From positions 62,001 through 126,000 of the forward strand of contig NZ_JABBGA010000013.1 of assembly GCF_012927165.1 (NCBI RefSeq): 64,000 nucleotides of DNA, written 5' to 3'. The position numbers and the translations under genes are program-made. Shown here piece after piece: positions 1 through 9,077 of this stretch. The DNA comes from Zoogloea dura. Its GTDB lineage: Bacteria > Pseudomonadota > Gammaproteobacteria > Burkholderiales > Rhodocyclaceae. Below the pieces are notes generated by a model. It was given only the letters and a program-made list of their open reading frames with translations. It was not told where the DNA came from and made no database searches. The first letter of the stretch is position 1; each line of letters starts with the position of its first letter.

Positions 1-33
1 GCCGTGGCCTGAACCACCCCGGCCACGCATCTC

Positions 34-58
34 AAGGGCGCCCCGTGGCGCCCTTTTT
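34..58 (+). terminator. Rho-independent terminator of the gene leaving the left edge
   Basis: A 9-bp perfect stem (AAGGGCGCC at 34-42, GGCGCCCTT at 47-55) with a four-base loop runs into a T run. A reading frame entering the window ends with TGA at 10-12; only three codons are present, so its product cannot be named. The hairpin isolates that gene from the GAF gene downstream. Confidence 0.75.
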
Positions 59-129
59 CATCTCCCCCCGCCATCGACGCCAGGAAAACATCATCTGCAC
101 GCGCACGTGCCTTATTACCGGCCCCCGGT

Positions 130-156
130 TTGAAGACTGGCCAAAATGGGTATAGT
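130..156 (+). promoter_or_regulatory. Possible sigma-70 promoter before the GAF gene
   Basis: TTGAAG (130-135) and TATAGT (151-156) resemble -35 and -10 boxes, but the 15-bp spacer is shorter than the usual 17, so this is weak. If real, transcription starts near 163, which favours translation from the ATG at 188 over the in-frame ATG at 146. Confidence 0.25.
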
Positions 157-187
157 GTTAAAAAAGGGTTCAACGGGCTTATCAGCG

Positions 188-742
188 ATGATCGACTACT
201 CCATGCATGAAGTCCCCCCCGGCTTCCTCAAGAAGTGGCAGCACACCCTCGATGAGGTGGCCAAAGCCCTCGACGTGCCGGCAGCCCTTGTCATGCGGGT
301 ATGGCCCGAACAGATCGAAGTACTCCTCTCCAGCCTGAGCACCGGCAACCCCTACGAAGAACACGAAAAGGCCGACCTCGGCACCGGCCTGTATTGCGAG
401 ACCGTCATGGCCAGCAGGGCCCTGCTCGAGATCCCCGACGCCCTCAGCGACCCGGCCTGGAGCGACAACCCCGACATCAAGCTGAACATGATCAACTACC
501 TGGGCGTGCCGCTCGTCTGGCCCGACGACTCCATCTTCGGCACCGTCTGCGTACTCGACGCCCGGGCACGGCAGTATTCGGCGGAAGCACAGGAAGCCCT
601 CTGGAAGATCAAGGCCCTCATCGAGGCCGATTTCTCGATGATCTGGCACGGCGCCCTCGACCCCACCCTGATCGACGAGCGCACCCGTTCGATCAGCGCG
701 GAGGTGGAGACCATCCTGGCCCAACTCAGCAGGCCGCACTGA
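188..742 (+). CDS. Standalone GAF-domain protein
   Basis: A 184-residue soluble protein made almost entirely of one GAF domain, a ligand- or signal-binding fold. The LGVPLVWPD...FGTVCVLD stretch near residues 108-130 is the typical GAF core strand region. The next gene begins with the same kind of GAF domain, including a matching LGLPLLWPD...FG motif, so the two are probably paralogous sensors with related ligands. It ends 21 bp before the hybrid kinase and is probably co-transcribed with it. No catalytic domain is present. An in-frame ATG at 146 would add 14 residues; neither start has a good SD. The ligand is unknown. Confidence 0.75.
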   Translation: MIDYSMHEVPPGFLKKWQHTLDEVAKALDVPAALVMRVWPEQIEVLLSSLSTGNPYEEHEKADLGTGLYCETVMASRALLEIPDALSDPAWSDNPDIKLNMINYLGVPLVWPDDSIFGTVCVLDARARQYSAEAQEALWKIKALIEADFSMIWHGALDPTLIDERTRSISAEVETILAQLSRPH

Positions 743-763
743 CCCCAGCAGAAAACGCACGAC

Positions 764-2989
764 GTGAGCCAAGACCCGCCCCGCCCTGCCGCCGTTCCAG
801 CGCATTACCTGAACAAATGGCAGGAGGTGGTCGACCTCGCCGCCCGCCTGAACGACACGTCCGCAACCCTGATGAGCACGCCCGCGTCCGGGGATTGCAG
901 CTGCCTGCTGGCCAGCGGGCCACTCGCCGAACGGACACCTGGCTCCAGCCAGCCCTTTATCAAGGGAGACGTCTTCACGGCGGGGGTCGTCGCCAGCAAG
1001 CGCGCCCTCCACGTACCCGACGCGCAGCTCGACCCCTACTGGAAGGTGCAGGCCGGCGACGCCCCACCGATACGCGGCTACCTCGGCCTGCCCCTGCTGT
1101 GGCCCGACCGCAGCCTGTTCGGGGTGCTGAGCCTCATCAGCGCGGCTCCCCTGTCCGTCGATGAACCCCACCAGGCCCTGCTGGCCCAGTTCAGAACCCT
1201 CATCGAAGGCGACTTCCGGGTGATCCACCTGATGCGTGCCCTCGACCGCCACACCACGCGCTTCGAGCAGACCGTGCTTGAGCGCACCGAAGAGCTGCGC
1301 CACGCCAACCAGAGCCTCGAACACGAACTGGCCGAGAGACTGAAGGCCGAGCAACAGGCCCGCGACAGCGAAAAGAGCCTGCAGGACGTGCTCACCGTAA
1401 TCCAGGAAGGGGTCTGGGACTGGGACCTCCCCGCCAACCGGGTCAGTCATAACCAGCAGTGGTACCTGACCCTCGGCTACCCTCCGGACGAGGTGCCGAC
1501 GACCTACGAAGGCTTCTTCGACTTCGTCCTCCCCGAAGACCGCCCGACCGTGATGGAAAGAGTCGACAAGATCCGCCGCGGCGACATCCGTGACTACTTC
1601 TCCGAACACCGGCTGGTCAAGAAAACCGGGGATGTCATCTGGGTCCGCGATCGGGGCCGTATCGTGGCCTGGGACGACACCGGCCAGCCCGCCCGCATCC
1701 TCGGCAGCTTCGCCGACATCACCGAGGGCCGCCTGGCCCAGATGCAGCTCGCCGGCCAGCGGGACACCCTAGAAGAACTCGTCGTGATCCGCACCCGCGA
1801 GCTGGAAAGCGCCAAGGAGGCCGCCGAAGCGGCCAACCTCGCCAAGAGCGCGTTCCTGGCCAACATGTCACACGAGATCCGCACCCCGCTCAACGCCATC
1901 ACCGGCATGGCCTATCTCATCCAGCGGGGCGGCCTGACCCGCCAGCAGGCCGAGCAGCTGGGCAAGCTGCAGAACGCCGGCGACCACCTGCTGGAGATCA
2001 TCAACGCCATCCTCGACCTGTCCAAGATCGAGGCCGGCAAGTTCGAGCTGGAATTCCAGCCGGTGGACATCCCGCGGATCCTCGCCAACGTGGGCACCAT
2101 GGTGCGCCAGCGCGCCACCGAGAAGCAGCTCGCCCTGGTCACCGAGGCCGAGCTGCTGCCCGAGGGGCTCGAGGGCGACACCACCCGCCTGCAGCAGTGT
2201 CTGCTCAACTACGTGACCAACGCCATCAAGTTCACCGAGCGCGGCCGGGTGCTCATCCGGACCCGCCTGCTGGAGGAGACCCCCCACGACGCGCTGATCC
2301 ACTTCGAGGTGCAGGACACCGGGATCGGCATCGCGCCGGCCGTCCTGGCCCGCCTGTTCTCGGCCTTCGAACAGGCCGACAACTCGACCACCCGCCAGTA
2401 CGGCGGCACGGGGCTCGGTCTCGCCATCACCCGCAAGCTCGCCCGCCTGATGGGCGGCGACGCTGGCGTGGAGAGCACGCCCGGCGCCGGCAGCACCTTC
2501 TGGTTCACCGCCCGCCTGAGCCGGGGGAAGGAAGGACTCGCGCGCCAGAGCGCCGGGAATGAAGACGAAGAACGCCTGCTTGCCGAGCTGCGCGCACGCC
2601 ATGCGGGCAAGCACGTGCTGATCGTCGAAGACGAGGCCACCAACCGGGAAATCGCCCGCTACTTCCTCAATGACGCCGGCCTGTCGGTGGATGTGGCCAA
2701 CGACGGGGAAGAAGCCATCGAGCACGTCCGCAGCAACAACTACGACCTCGTCCTGATGGACATCCAGATGCCGCGCCTGGGCGGCCTGGAGGCAACCCGC
2801 AGGATCCGCCAGCTGAAGGGCCCTGACGGCCCGCGCATCATAGCCATGACGGCCAACGCCTTCATCGAAGACCGCAGACGCTGCCTGGAAGCCGGCATGA
2901 ACGACTTCATCGCCAAGCCCATCGACATCCAGCAGTTCTTCACCAAGCTGCTGCAGTGGCTCGGCCCGGCGGGCGACGCCGGGCGGTAA
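764..2989 (+). CDS. Hybrid sensor histidine kinase/response regulator (GAF-PAS-HisKA-HATPase-REC)
   Basis: A 741-residue cytoplasmic signalling protein read from a GTG start. Domains in order: GAF (about 20-165), short coiled coil, PAS/PAC (about 207-325), HisKA dimerisation domain with phosphoacceptor H370 in SHEIRTPLN, HATPase with an N box near 482-490 plus DTGIGI and GTGLGLAI boxes, and a C-terminal receiver (about 615-735) with acceptor D666 in LVLMDIQMP. No transmembrane segment is visible, so it should sense a cytoplasmic or diffusible signal. A separate phosphotransfer (Hpt) partner is usually needed downstream of such hybrids, and none is encoded nearby. It follows a standalone GAF gene by 21 bp, probably as one operon. 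The signal and output are unknown. Confidence 0.93.
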   Translation: MSQDPPRPAAVPAHYLNKWQEVVDLAARLNDTSATLMSTPASGDCSCLLASGPLAERTPGSSQPFIKGDVFTAGVVASKRALHVPDAQLDPYWKVQAGDAPPIRGYLGLPLLWPDRSLFGVLSLISAAPLSVDEPHQALLAQFRTLIEGDFRVIHLMRALDRHTTRFEQTVLERTEELRHANQSLEHELAERLKAEQQARDSEKSLQDVLTVIQEGVWDWDLPANRVSHNQQWYLTLGYPPDEVPTTYEGFFDFVLPEDRPTVMERVDKIRRGDIRDYFSEHRLVKKTGDVIWVRDRGRIVAWDDTGQPARILGSFADITEGRLAQMQLAGQRDTLEELVVIRTRELESAKEAAEAANLAKSAFLANMSHEIRTPLNAITGMAYLIQRGGLTRQQAEQLGKLQNAGDHLLEIINAILDLSKIEAGKFELEFQPVDIPRILANVGTMVRQRATEKQLALVTEAELLPEGLEGDTTRLQQCLLNYVTNAIKFTERGRVLIRTRLLEETPHDALIHFEVQDTGIGIAPAVLARLFSAFEQADNSTTRQYGGTGLGLAITRKLARLMGGDAGVESTPGAGSTFWFTARLSRGKEGLARQSAGNEDEERLLAELRARHAGKHVLIVEDEATNREIARYFLNDAGLSVDVANDGEEAIEHVRSNNYDLVLMDIQMPRLGGLEATRRIRQLKGPDGPRIIAMTANAFIEDRRRCLEAGMNDFIAKPIDIQQFFTKLLQWLGPAGDAGR

Positions 2990-3005
2990 TCATCCTGTCC
3001 GGCCA

Positions 3006-3022
3006 GTCAGGCACAGCCTGAC
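3006..3022. terminator. Small hairpin between convergent genes
   Basis: GTCAGGC and GCCTGAC form a perfect 7-bp stem with an ACA loop, between the 3' ends of the hybrid kinase and the DUF1343 gene. There is no T run, so it may be a weak bidirectional terminator or 3'-end stabiliser. Confidence 0.35.
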
Positions 3023-3033
3023 CACAAGGAAAG

Positions 3034-4245
3034 TCAGGGATACAGCAGGAAGGGCTGGCGGGCCTCGCCCCAGGCCCGTTCATCCGCCAGTGCCAGCGCG
3101 TCCAGGTCACCCGGACGGGCGGTAGCGTCATCAACCCACTCCCGCAGAATCTCCGAGCCGTTGATCAGGTCGATGGCCAGGCGGTCGTGCTCGTACTCGT
3201 AGGGAAAGTCGCGCCACAACGGGTAATCCCGATTCAGGTGGCGGATCGCCTTGAAGGCCAGGGCCTGCAGGCGCCACGGCCGGAAGGCCGCGTGGTCGTA
3301 GTGGGCCGGATCCTCCACGTGGATCTGCACCCCGTTGCACAGCTTGCCGGCGTGCTTGTGGAAAGTCGGCTCGAACCAGCAGTCACGCAGGCGGCAACCC
3401 GCCACCCATCTGGGAGCAAAGGCCTGCATGTGGGCGATCACCTGGCGGGCGTCGATGTCCGGCGCGCCGAACAGCTCCAGCGGCCGGGTGGTGCCGCGCC
3501 CTTCCGACAGAGTCGTGCCCTCCAGCATCACGGTGCCCGCGTAGGCCCGCGCCATCGACAGGTTGGGGGCGTTGGGGCTGGGATTGACCCAGCTCCGCTC
3601 ACCCGCCGGCCAGCCGTAGCCCGGCCCGACATGGGGATCCCAGCCCTGCATGGTGATCACCTCGCACGCCACGTCGAGCTTGAGGGTGGCGATGAACCAG
3701 CGCGCCAGCTCGCCCATGGTGAGGCCGTGGCGCATCGGCAGCGGCCCGGCCCCGACGAAGCTCTCCCAGCCCGGCTGCAGCAGGGTGCCCTCCACCGGCC
3801 GGCCGGCCGGGTTGGGGCGGTCCAGCACCCACACCGCTTTCTTGTGGTGGGCGGCGGCCTCCAGCACGTAGCGCAGGGTGGTGATGAAGGTGTAGATGCG
3901 GCACCCCAGGTCCTGCAGGTCCACCAGCAGCACGTCGAAGCGGTCCATCATCGGCGCGGTCGGGCGGCGCACCTCGCCATACAGGCTGAACACCGGGATT
4001 CCATGCACCGGATCGAAGAAGTCCGGCGACTCGACCATGTTGTCCTGCTTGTCGCCGCGCAGGCCGTGCTGGGGGCCGAAGGCCGCCGACAGGTGGATGT
4101 CCGGCAGCGCCGCCAGGGCATCCAGGGAATGGGTCAGGTCACGGGTGACGGAGGCCGGGTGGGCCAGCAGGGCCACCCGCTTGCCGGCCAGCGGACGGCG
4201 CAGGGCGGGATCGGCAAGGAGGCGGTCGAGACCGAACTGGATCAT
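3034..4245 (-). CDS. DUF1343 family protein (NamZ-like exo-beta-N-acetylmuramidase)
   Basis: A 403-residue protein matching the DUF1343 family from end to end. Signature stretches include GPQHGLRGDKQDNM, DVLLVDLQDLGCRIYTF, VLDRPNPAGR and the NPSPNAPNL segment. The characterised family member NamZ removes terminal N-acetylmuramic acid from peptidoglycan fragments, so a role in muropeptide recycling is likely. No signal peptide is obvious from this start. The ATG overlaps the stop of the upstream DOMON-like gene as ATGA, so the two are translationally coupled. A longer upstream reading frame exists, but the overlap and family N-terminus support the start at 4245. Confidence 0.9.
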   Translation of the reverse strand: MIQFGLDRLLADPALRRPLAGKRVALLAHPASVTRDLTHSLDALAALPDIHLSAAFGPQHGLRGDKQDNMVESPDFFDPVHGIPVFSLYGEVRRPTAPMMDRFDVLLVDLQDLGCRIYTFITTLRYVLEAAAHHKKAVWVLDRPNPAGRPVEGTLLQPGWESFVGAGPLPMRHGLTMGELARWFIATLKLDVACEVITMQGWDPHVGPGYGWPAGERSWVNPSPNAPNLSMARAYAGTVMLEGTTLSEGRGTTRPLELFGAPDIDARQVIAHMQAFAPRWVAGCRLRDCWFEPTFHKHAGKLCNGVQIHVEDPAHYDHAAFRPWRLQALAFKAIRHLNRDYPLWRDFPYEYEHDRLAIDLINGSEILREWVDDATARPGDLDALALADERAWGEARQPFLLYP

Positions 4246-4802
4246 GGAGTCGGACCTTTCAAAACGAGGGCAAAGCCATCGCGGTGGTGGAAATCGGGGC
4301 GGCCCGGCGGATGCCGCAGGGCCCAGTAGCGGTGGCTGCCGTCGGCCAGTTCCACCACCGCGCTCAGTGCCAGGCGGCATTCTCCAGCCGGCAGGCAGGC
4401 GGCAGGCAGCGCCACCGTCAGGGTCAGGGCGGCCTTCTCGCGGCCCAGGCTGAGCCGCGGCGCGGGCAGCTGCGGATCTGCGGCACGCTGGCGGTAGGCG
4501 GAGAAATCGAAGGCCATCCACTGGCCGCCGGGCGAGAAGTTGAACTCCCGGTAGGCCTCGCCGCCCTCCGGCGCCACGAACAGCTCGCAGCAGGTGTGGG
4601 CCCACAGGCGCTCGCGAGGCAGCGCGCTGCCGGGCTCCGGCACCCGCAGGCCGTCCATGCTGCCCTCCAGGCGCCAGGCCAGAGCCAGCCCCCCGTCCGG
4701 GCGCCGATCAAGACTGACGCAGATGGCGGCCACGCAGGGGTCGGCGCCATCGGGGTGGCATTGCAGCAGGAAGGACGGGCTGGGCAGGGGCGTCGGGGGC
4801 AC
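4242..4802 (-). CDS. DOMON-like domain protein
   Basis: A 186-residue protein resembling the DOMON-like family often found fused to or beside cell-wall enzymes. The conserved WAHTCCELFV and EYRE-type FNFSPGGQW stretches fit a beta-sandwich of the carbohydrate- or ligand-binding DOMON type. There is no clear signal peptide. Its TGA overlaps the ATG of the DUF1343 hydrolase, so it is the first gene of a two-gene operon and probably acts in the same wall-sugar pathway. That role is inferred from context only. It is divergent from the PACE efflux gene across a 139-bp gap. Confidence 0.8.
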   Translation of the reverse strand: MPPTPLPSPSFLLQCHPDGADPCVAAICVSLDRRPDGGLALAWRLEGSMDGLRVPEPGSALPRERLWAHTCCELFVAPEGGEAYREFNFSPGGQWMAFDFSAYRQRAADPQLPAPRLSLGREKAALTLTVALPAACLPAGECRLALSAVVELADGSHRYWALRHPPGRPDFHHRDGFALVLKGPTP

Positions 4803-4941
4803 GGTGGTGGTGGGCCGGGTGGACCAGATAAGACAAAAGTGGGCAAAGCCCTCAGGCCACGCAGTTTAACGGCTTCCTCCCCCGCGTTAAACTCCGTCCC
4901 AGATCCACGGTCCATCCGCTTCCGCATCACGTCCCGCACTC

Positions 4942-5397
4942 ATGTCCGCCTCGCCCCTCCCCCCCCAGCGCAGCCTCGTCGACCGGCTGCGCCAGGTTGC
5001 CCTCTTCGAGATCGGTGGCCTGCTGCTGATCTGCCCACCCTTCGTCTGGCTGTCGGGCGTTCCGGTGGCCGAATCCGCCGCGCTGCTGCTGGTACTGGCG
5101 CTCATCGCCGCCCTCTGGAACGCCGCCTACAACACCGGCTTCGACTGGATCGAGGGGCGCCTCACCGGGCGCACCGCCGACCACCGCCCGTGGCGCCTGC
5201 GCGCCCTCCACGCCGTCGGCTTCGAGGGCGGCCTGCTGCTCATGACCCTGCCCGTGATCGCCCTGTGGACCGGCATGCCCTGGCTCGACGCGCTGATCGC
5301 CGACGTGGGCCTGGCCCTCGCCTACATGGTCTATGCCTTCGGCTTCAACCTGACCTACGATCGGTTCTTCCCGATCGCCCCTTCAACTTCCCGCTGA
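4942..5397 (+). CDS. PACE family multidrug efflux transporter
   Basis: A 151-residue inner-membrane protein with two tandem transmembrane-pair (BTP) domains, giving four helices. The repeated cores are LFEIGGLLLICPPFVWLSG and FEGGLLLMTLPVIALWTG, each followed by a helix carrying NAAYNTGFDWIE or YAFGFNLTYDRFFP. This is the layout of the proteobacterial antimicrobial compound efflux family, whose known member AceI exports chlorhexidine and short-chain diamines. The conserved acidic residue of the first helix (E in LFEIGG) is present. It lies 9 bp before the HMA-like gene and is probably co-transcribed with it. The natural substrate is not knowable from sequence. Confidence 0.92.
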   Translation: MSASPLPPQRSLVDRLRQVALFEIGGLLLICPPFVWLSGVPVAESAALLLVLALIAALWNAAYNTGFDWIEGRLTGRTADHRPWRLRALHAVGFEGGLLLMTLPVIALWTGMPWLDALIADVGLALAYMVYAFGFNLTYDRFFPIAPSTSR

Positions 5398-5406
5398 GCC
5401 CCCGCC

Positions 5407-5610
5407 ATGCCCACCACCCACCTCGTCATCACCGGCATGCAGTCCGACGACTGCCTGCGCACCGTCATGAATGCCATCCAGGACCTGCCCTGCATCGGCT
5501 ACGTGGACATCTCCCTCGAAACCGGCCAGGCCGAGATCGAACACACCCCCATGGTGTCGGAAGGCGACATCCGCGCAGCCATCGAGGAGGCCGGCTTTCC
5601 GACGCGCTAG
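5407..5610 (+). CDS. Small HMA-like protein without the metal-binding CxxC
   Basis: A 67-residue protein with the ferredoxin-like length and pattern of heavy-metal-associated (HMA) copper chaperones: a first strand LVITGM, a long helix, and a C-terminal IEEAGF. Classical members carry GMxCxxC; this one reads GMQSDDC, keeping only the last cysteine. It is therefore unlikely to bind Cu(I) in the usual two-cysteine way and may have another ligand or bind proteins. It sits between the PACE efflux gene and psd, all on the same strand. Confidence 0.75.
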   Translation: MPTTHLVITGMQSDDCLRTVMNAIQDLPCIGYVDISLETGQAEIEHTPMVSEGDIRAAIEEAGFPTR

Positions 5611-5655
5611 GAGGAGCCGGCTATAATCCGGCGCTTCCCATTCCTGGATCTCACC

Positions 5656-6507
5656 GTGTCCGAGCGCCTCAAAGTCCTTCCCCAATACCTGATCCCCAAG
5701 CAGGCCCTCACCGTGCTGGCCGGCAAGCTGGCCAGCGCCCGGGCCGGCGGGCTCACCACCGGGGTGATCCGCTGGTTCGTGGGGCGCTACGGGGTCAACA
5801 TGGCGGAAGCGGCCGAGCCGGAGATCGCCGCCTACCCGAGCTTCAACGAATTCTTCACCCGCGCCCTGCGCCCGGGCGCCCGGCCCCTGGCGGATGCCGA
5901 CTTCCTGTGCCCGGTCGATGGCGCCATCAGCCAGTTCGGGCGCATCGACCGGGACCGCATCTTCCAGGCCAAGGGCCACGACTACTCCACCCACGCCCTG
6001 GTGGGCGGTGACCGGGACCTGGCGATCCAGTTCCAGGACGGCGAGTTCGCCACCCTCTACCTCAGCCCGCGTGACTACCACCGCATCCACATGCCCTGCG
6101 ACGGCCGCCTGACCCGCATGATCTACGTGCCCGGCGCCCTGTTCTCGGTGAATCCCACCACGGCCCGCGGCGTACCCGGTCTGTTTGCGCGCAACGAGCG
6201 GGTGGTGTGCGTGTTCGAGAACGACGAGATCGGCCCTTTCGTGCTGGTGCTGGTGGGCGCCACCATCGTCGGCAGCATGGCCACCGTGTGGCACGGCGTG
6301 GTCAACCCGCCGCGGCCCGGCAAGATCCGCGAGTGGGACTACGCCCCCGGCCAGGTGTCCCTCAAGAAGGGCGACGAGATGGGCCGCTTCCTGCTCGGCT
6401 CCACGGTGGTGATGCTCTTCCCCAAGAAGCGCCTCACCTTCAATCCCGACTGGGCCCCCGCCCGCGCCATCCGCATGGGCGAGGCGATGGGGCGACGCCC
6501 CGGCTGA
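5656..6507 (+). CDS. psd: Phosphatidylserine decarboxylase proenzyme
   Basis: A 283-residue membrane-associated enzyme that converts phosphatidylserine to phosphatidylethanolamine, the last step of PE synthesis. The autocleavage motif LGST is present at residues 247-250; S249 should become the pyruvoyl cofactor of the small alpha chain. Other family blocks are FNEFFTR, the PVDG segment, the [13 protein letters not shown] active-site region and a terminal FNPDW motif. Length fits the E. coli-type enzyme. Translation starts at GTG. It follows the HMA-like gene by 45 bp. Confidence 0.97.
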   Translation: MSERLKVLPQYLIPKQALTVLAGKLASARAGGLTTGVIRWFVGRYGVNMAEAAEPEIAAYPSFNEFFTRALRPGARPLADADFLCPVDGAISQFGRIDRDRIFQAKGHDYSTHALVGGDRDLAIQFQDGEFATLYLSPRDYHRIHMPCDGRLTRMIYVPGALFSVNPTTARGVPGLFARNERVVCVFENDEIGPFVLVLVGATIVGSMATVWHGVVNPPRPGKIREWDYAPGQVSLKKGDEMGRFLLGSTVVMLFPKKRLTFNPDWAPARAIRMGEAMGRRPG

Positions 6508-6583
6508 ACCGCGGGGCCGCCCCGCCGACGCCGCACAACCATTCCACAGAGCGGGCCCAAGCCTGCCGCCGGAGGAGACATCC

Positions 6584-7747
6584 ATGCGCCTGCCCGCACT
6601 GCCCCTCATCGTCCTCGCCCAGCTGTTCGGTACCTCCCTGTGGTTCTCCGCCAACGCGGCCGGGGATGACCTGATGCGGGCCTGGCAGCTGTTGCCGGCC
6701 GACCTGGGCAAGCTCACCAATGCCGTGCAGCTGGGCTTCATCCTGGGCACCCTGAGCTTCTCCCTCACCGGGCTGGCCGACCGCTTCCCGGCCAGCCGCA
6801 TCTTTGCTGTCTGCGCCGTGCTGGGGGCCGCGGCCAACGCGGGTTTTGCGCTGCTCGCCGGGGGGCTGGGTGAGGCCATGGTCTTCCGCTTCGCGGTGGG
6901 TTTCGCCCTGGCCGGGGTCTACCCGCTGGGCATGAAGCTGGTGGTCAGCTGGGTGCCGGAGCAGGCCGGGCCAGCCCTGGCCTGGCTGGTGGGCATGCTC
7001 ACCCTGGGCACCGCCCTGCCCCACGGCGTGCGCTTCCTGGACACCGGCTGGAGCTGGCAGGGCACGGTGCTGGTGTCCTCCGGCCTTGCCCTGCTCGCCG
7101 CCGTGCTGATCGCCCGCCTCGGCGACGGCCCTCATCTCAAACGCAAGCCCGGCACCCCGTCCCTGCGCCTCGGGCGGGTGCTGCATGCCTTCGGCGAACC
7201 CCGCTTCAGGGCCTCCGCCCTGGGCTACTTCGGCCACATGTGGGAGCTGTATGCCTTCTGGACCCTGGTGCCCCTGCTGGTGGGCGCCGTCAGTACCGGC
7301 AAGGCGGCTGGCCCGGCCTTTGCTGTGATCGGCATCGGCGCCGCCGGCTGCGTGCTGGGCGGCTTCGCCAGCCGGCGCATCGGCAGCGCCCGCGTCGCCG
7401 CCATCGCCCTGGCCCTGTCGGCCGCCTGCTGCGCCGTCTATCCCCTGCTGGCCGGCGCGCCGCAGTGGCTGCTGGCGGCGGTGATGCTGCTGTGGGGCGC
7501 CAGCGTGGTGGCCGACTCGCCCCACTTCTCGGCCCTGTCGGCCCGCGCCTGCCCACCGGAGATCGTCGGCAGCGCCCTGGCCTTCCAGAACGCCATCGGC
7601 TTCGCCATCACCATGGTCTCCATCGCCCTCACCACCCGCCTGTGGCCCCAGGCCCACGAGCAGGTGGCCTGGCTGCTGCTGCCGGGGCCGCTGCTCGGGC
7701 TGCTGGCCCTCGCGCCGCTGTGGCGGAAGGGCTCGCGGCAGGGGTAA
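6584..7747 (+). CDS. MFS transporter
   Basis: A 387-residue inner-membrane protein with about 12 hydrophobic helices, as expected for a major facilitator. The first loop carries the [10 protein letters not shown] variant of the MFS motif between helices 2 and 3. The second half, after a basic central loop ([14 protein letters not shown]), begins with a [25 protein letters not shown] helix set. An SD (GGAGGA) sits about 6 nt before the ATG. The closest resemblance is to the small MFS group near CynX and nitrate/nitrite-type exporters, but the substrate cannot be assigned. It lies 76 bp after psd and converges with the acyltransferase gene. Confidence 0.88.
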   Translation: MRLPALPLIVLAQLFGTSLWFSANAAGDDLMRAWQLLPADLGKLTNAVQLGFILGTLSFSLTGLADRFPASRIFAVCAVLGAAANAGFALLAGGLGEAMVFRFAVGFALAGVYPLGMKLVVSWVPEQAGPALAWLVGMLTLGTALPHGVRFLDTGWSWQGTVLVSSGLALLAAVLIARLGDGPHLKRKPGTPSLRLGRVLHAFGEPRFRASALGYFGHMWELYAFWTLVPLLVGAVSTGKAAGPAFAVIGIGAAGCVLGGFASRRIGSARVAAIALALSAACCAVYPLLAGAPQWLLAAVMLLWGASVVADSPHFSALSARACPPEIVGSALAFQNAIGFAITMVSIALTTRLWPQAHEQVAWLLLPGPLLGLLALAPLWRKGSRQG

Positions 7748-7816
7748 TGCCCCGCCAGGGCAGACCCTGCAGGGGCAGCCCTGGCGCCGTGATGTGCCAG
7801 GGGAATACCGGGACCG

Positions 7817-8941
7817 TCACACCCCGCCCCCCGGGGCACCTGTCAGCACCTCCTGGTGGATGCGCTTGTACCCCTTACTCAGAAAACGTCTCTCTACCAA
7901 TAGATAGAAGGGGTAGCACAGCAACAGGGTGCCGACGACGAGCAGCACGCCGTACAGGATGCTTTCAGGGCCCAGGATCTGGCGCACGAACATGTGCGGC
8001 AGCTGGTTGAGCTTGCCATGCAGCAAATACACCGAATACGACATGGCGCCCAGCATCAGCCAGGGCTCCAGCAACCAGAAGTAGAGCTTGTTGTCCCCGT
8101 TCTTGATCCTGCCGAGAAACTTCTCAAAGCCGGAAACCGCCCACAGGAACACCCCGAAGCACAGCGCAAAGGCCAGATGATTGCCTTCCAGCACGGCCAC
8201 CGAGCCGATGAGCAAGGCCGTCACCAGCACCATGGCCACAAACTGGGTCGCCTTGCTCCTCAGGACACGCCCCGCCCAGAAGCCGCTCCGGTGCAGGTAG
8301 GCCAGGCCGACACCGACCGAAAAGGACGGCCAGTAGTGAATGAACAAACCCTTGTTGATCTCCGCCGGAACCACCATGAGCAGGAGCGCCACGCCCGACA
8401 CGATGGCGATGGCATGCCGGTAGTACTGCCGGAAATTCAAGGCCAGGAACACCACGAGGTAGAACTGGAATTCGATGGCCAGGGTCCAGTACACCGAGTT
8501 GATCGTGTTGAACTCCGCCTGCAGATCGTCCGTCGTGGCCCAGAAGACCTTGCTCAGCAACAGAAAGTTGAACCACTCCACATGGTCGAACCTGAACAGC
8601 ATGTTCTCCGGAGCCTCGTAGCCGCCGGACTTGGCCGCGCTGATCAAGGCAACCAGGTAGGGCGTCGCCAGGACCACCGCCACCGAGGCCCAGAAGGTCG
8701 GGTAGATCCGCAAGGCCCGGGCCTTCAGGAAGACCAGCGGCGACTTGCCGTGCGCCAGGCAGGACTCCGCCGAGCAGGCGATCACATAGCCGGATATGAC
8801 GAAGAACATGGGTACCCCCAGGCTGCCATATCCCGACAACTGGTAAATCCCCGGCGAGGCCACCTCGAAGGTCGACTTCACATGGAAGAAAAACACCCAC
8901 AGGGCCGCCAGCCCTCTTGCAAGCTCCAATAGCAATACCAC
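7817..8941 (-). CDS. Acyltransferase 3 (OafA/YrhL) family membrane protein
   Basis: A 374-residue polytopic membrane protein of the acyltransferase-3 family, which moves acetyl or other acyl groups onto cell-surface sugars such as O-antigen or exopolysaccharide. The N-terminus has the family pattern ELARGLAALWVFFFHV, with the conserved catalytic histidine, followed by VPMFFVISGYVI and ALRIYPTFW. The GTG at 8941 is chosen because a strong AAGGAGG lies 6 nt upstream and the family consensus begins there; an in-frame ATG at 9049 would add 36 atypical residues. Base composition is visibly less GC-rich than its neighbours, which hints at transfer. The neighbouring genes do not reveal the acceptor. 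Confidence 0.88.
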   Translation of the reverse strand: MVLLLELARGLAALWVFFFHVKSTFEVASPGIYQLSGYGSLGVPMFFVISGYVIACSAESCLAHGKSPLVFLKARALRIYPTFWASVAVVLATPYLVALISAAKSGGYEAPENMLFRFDHVEWFNFLLLSKVFWATTDDLQAEFNTINSVYWTLAIEFQFYLVVFLALNFRQYYRHAIAIVSGVALLLMVVPAEINKGLFIHYWPSFSVGVGLAYLHRSGFWAGRVLRSKATQFVAMVLVTALLIGSVAVLEGNHLAFALCFGVFLWAVSGFEKFLGRIKNGDNKLYFWLLEPWLMLGAMSYSVYLLHGKLNQLPHMFVRQILGPESILYGVLLVVGTLLLCYPFYLLVERRFLSKGYKRIHQEVLTGAPGGGV

Positions 8942-9077
8942 TCCATGCCTCCTTGAGTGCGGACGTGAAACGGACAAGAGCCCCCCGGAGCACTGCCTGC
9001 CTTCTTTTCCGCAATGCCGCATTCTGGCGCATTCTCCCCGCCCGGACACGTGCCGATAAGGTCGGGAGCAACGCGCC

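Noticed and set aside
182-1609. A 475-codon minus-strand open frame opposite the GAF and kinase genes
   Set aside because: It is an antisense shadow of GC-rich coding DNA; the plus-strand proteins have clear domains and this frame has none. The same applies to long antisense frames over yheS (20725-22650), livJ/K and others.
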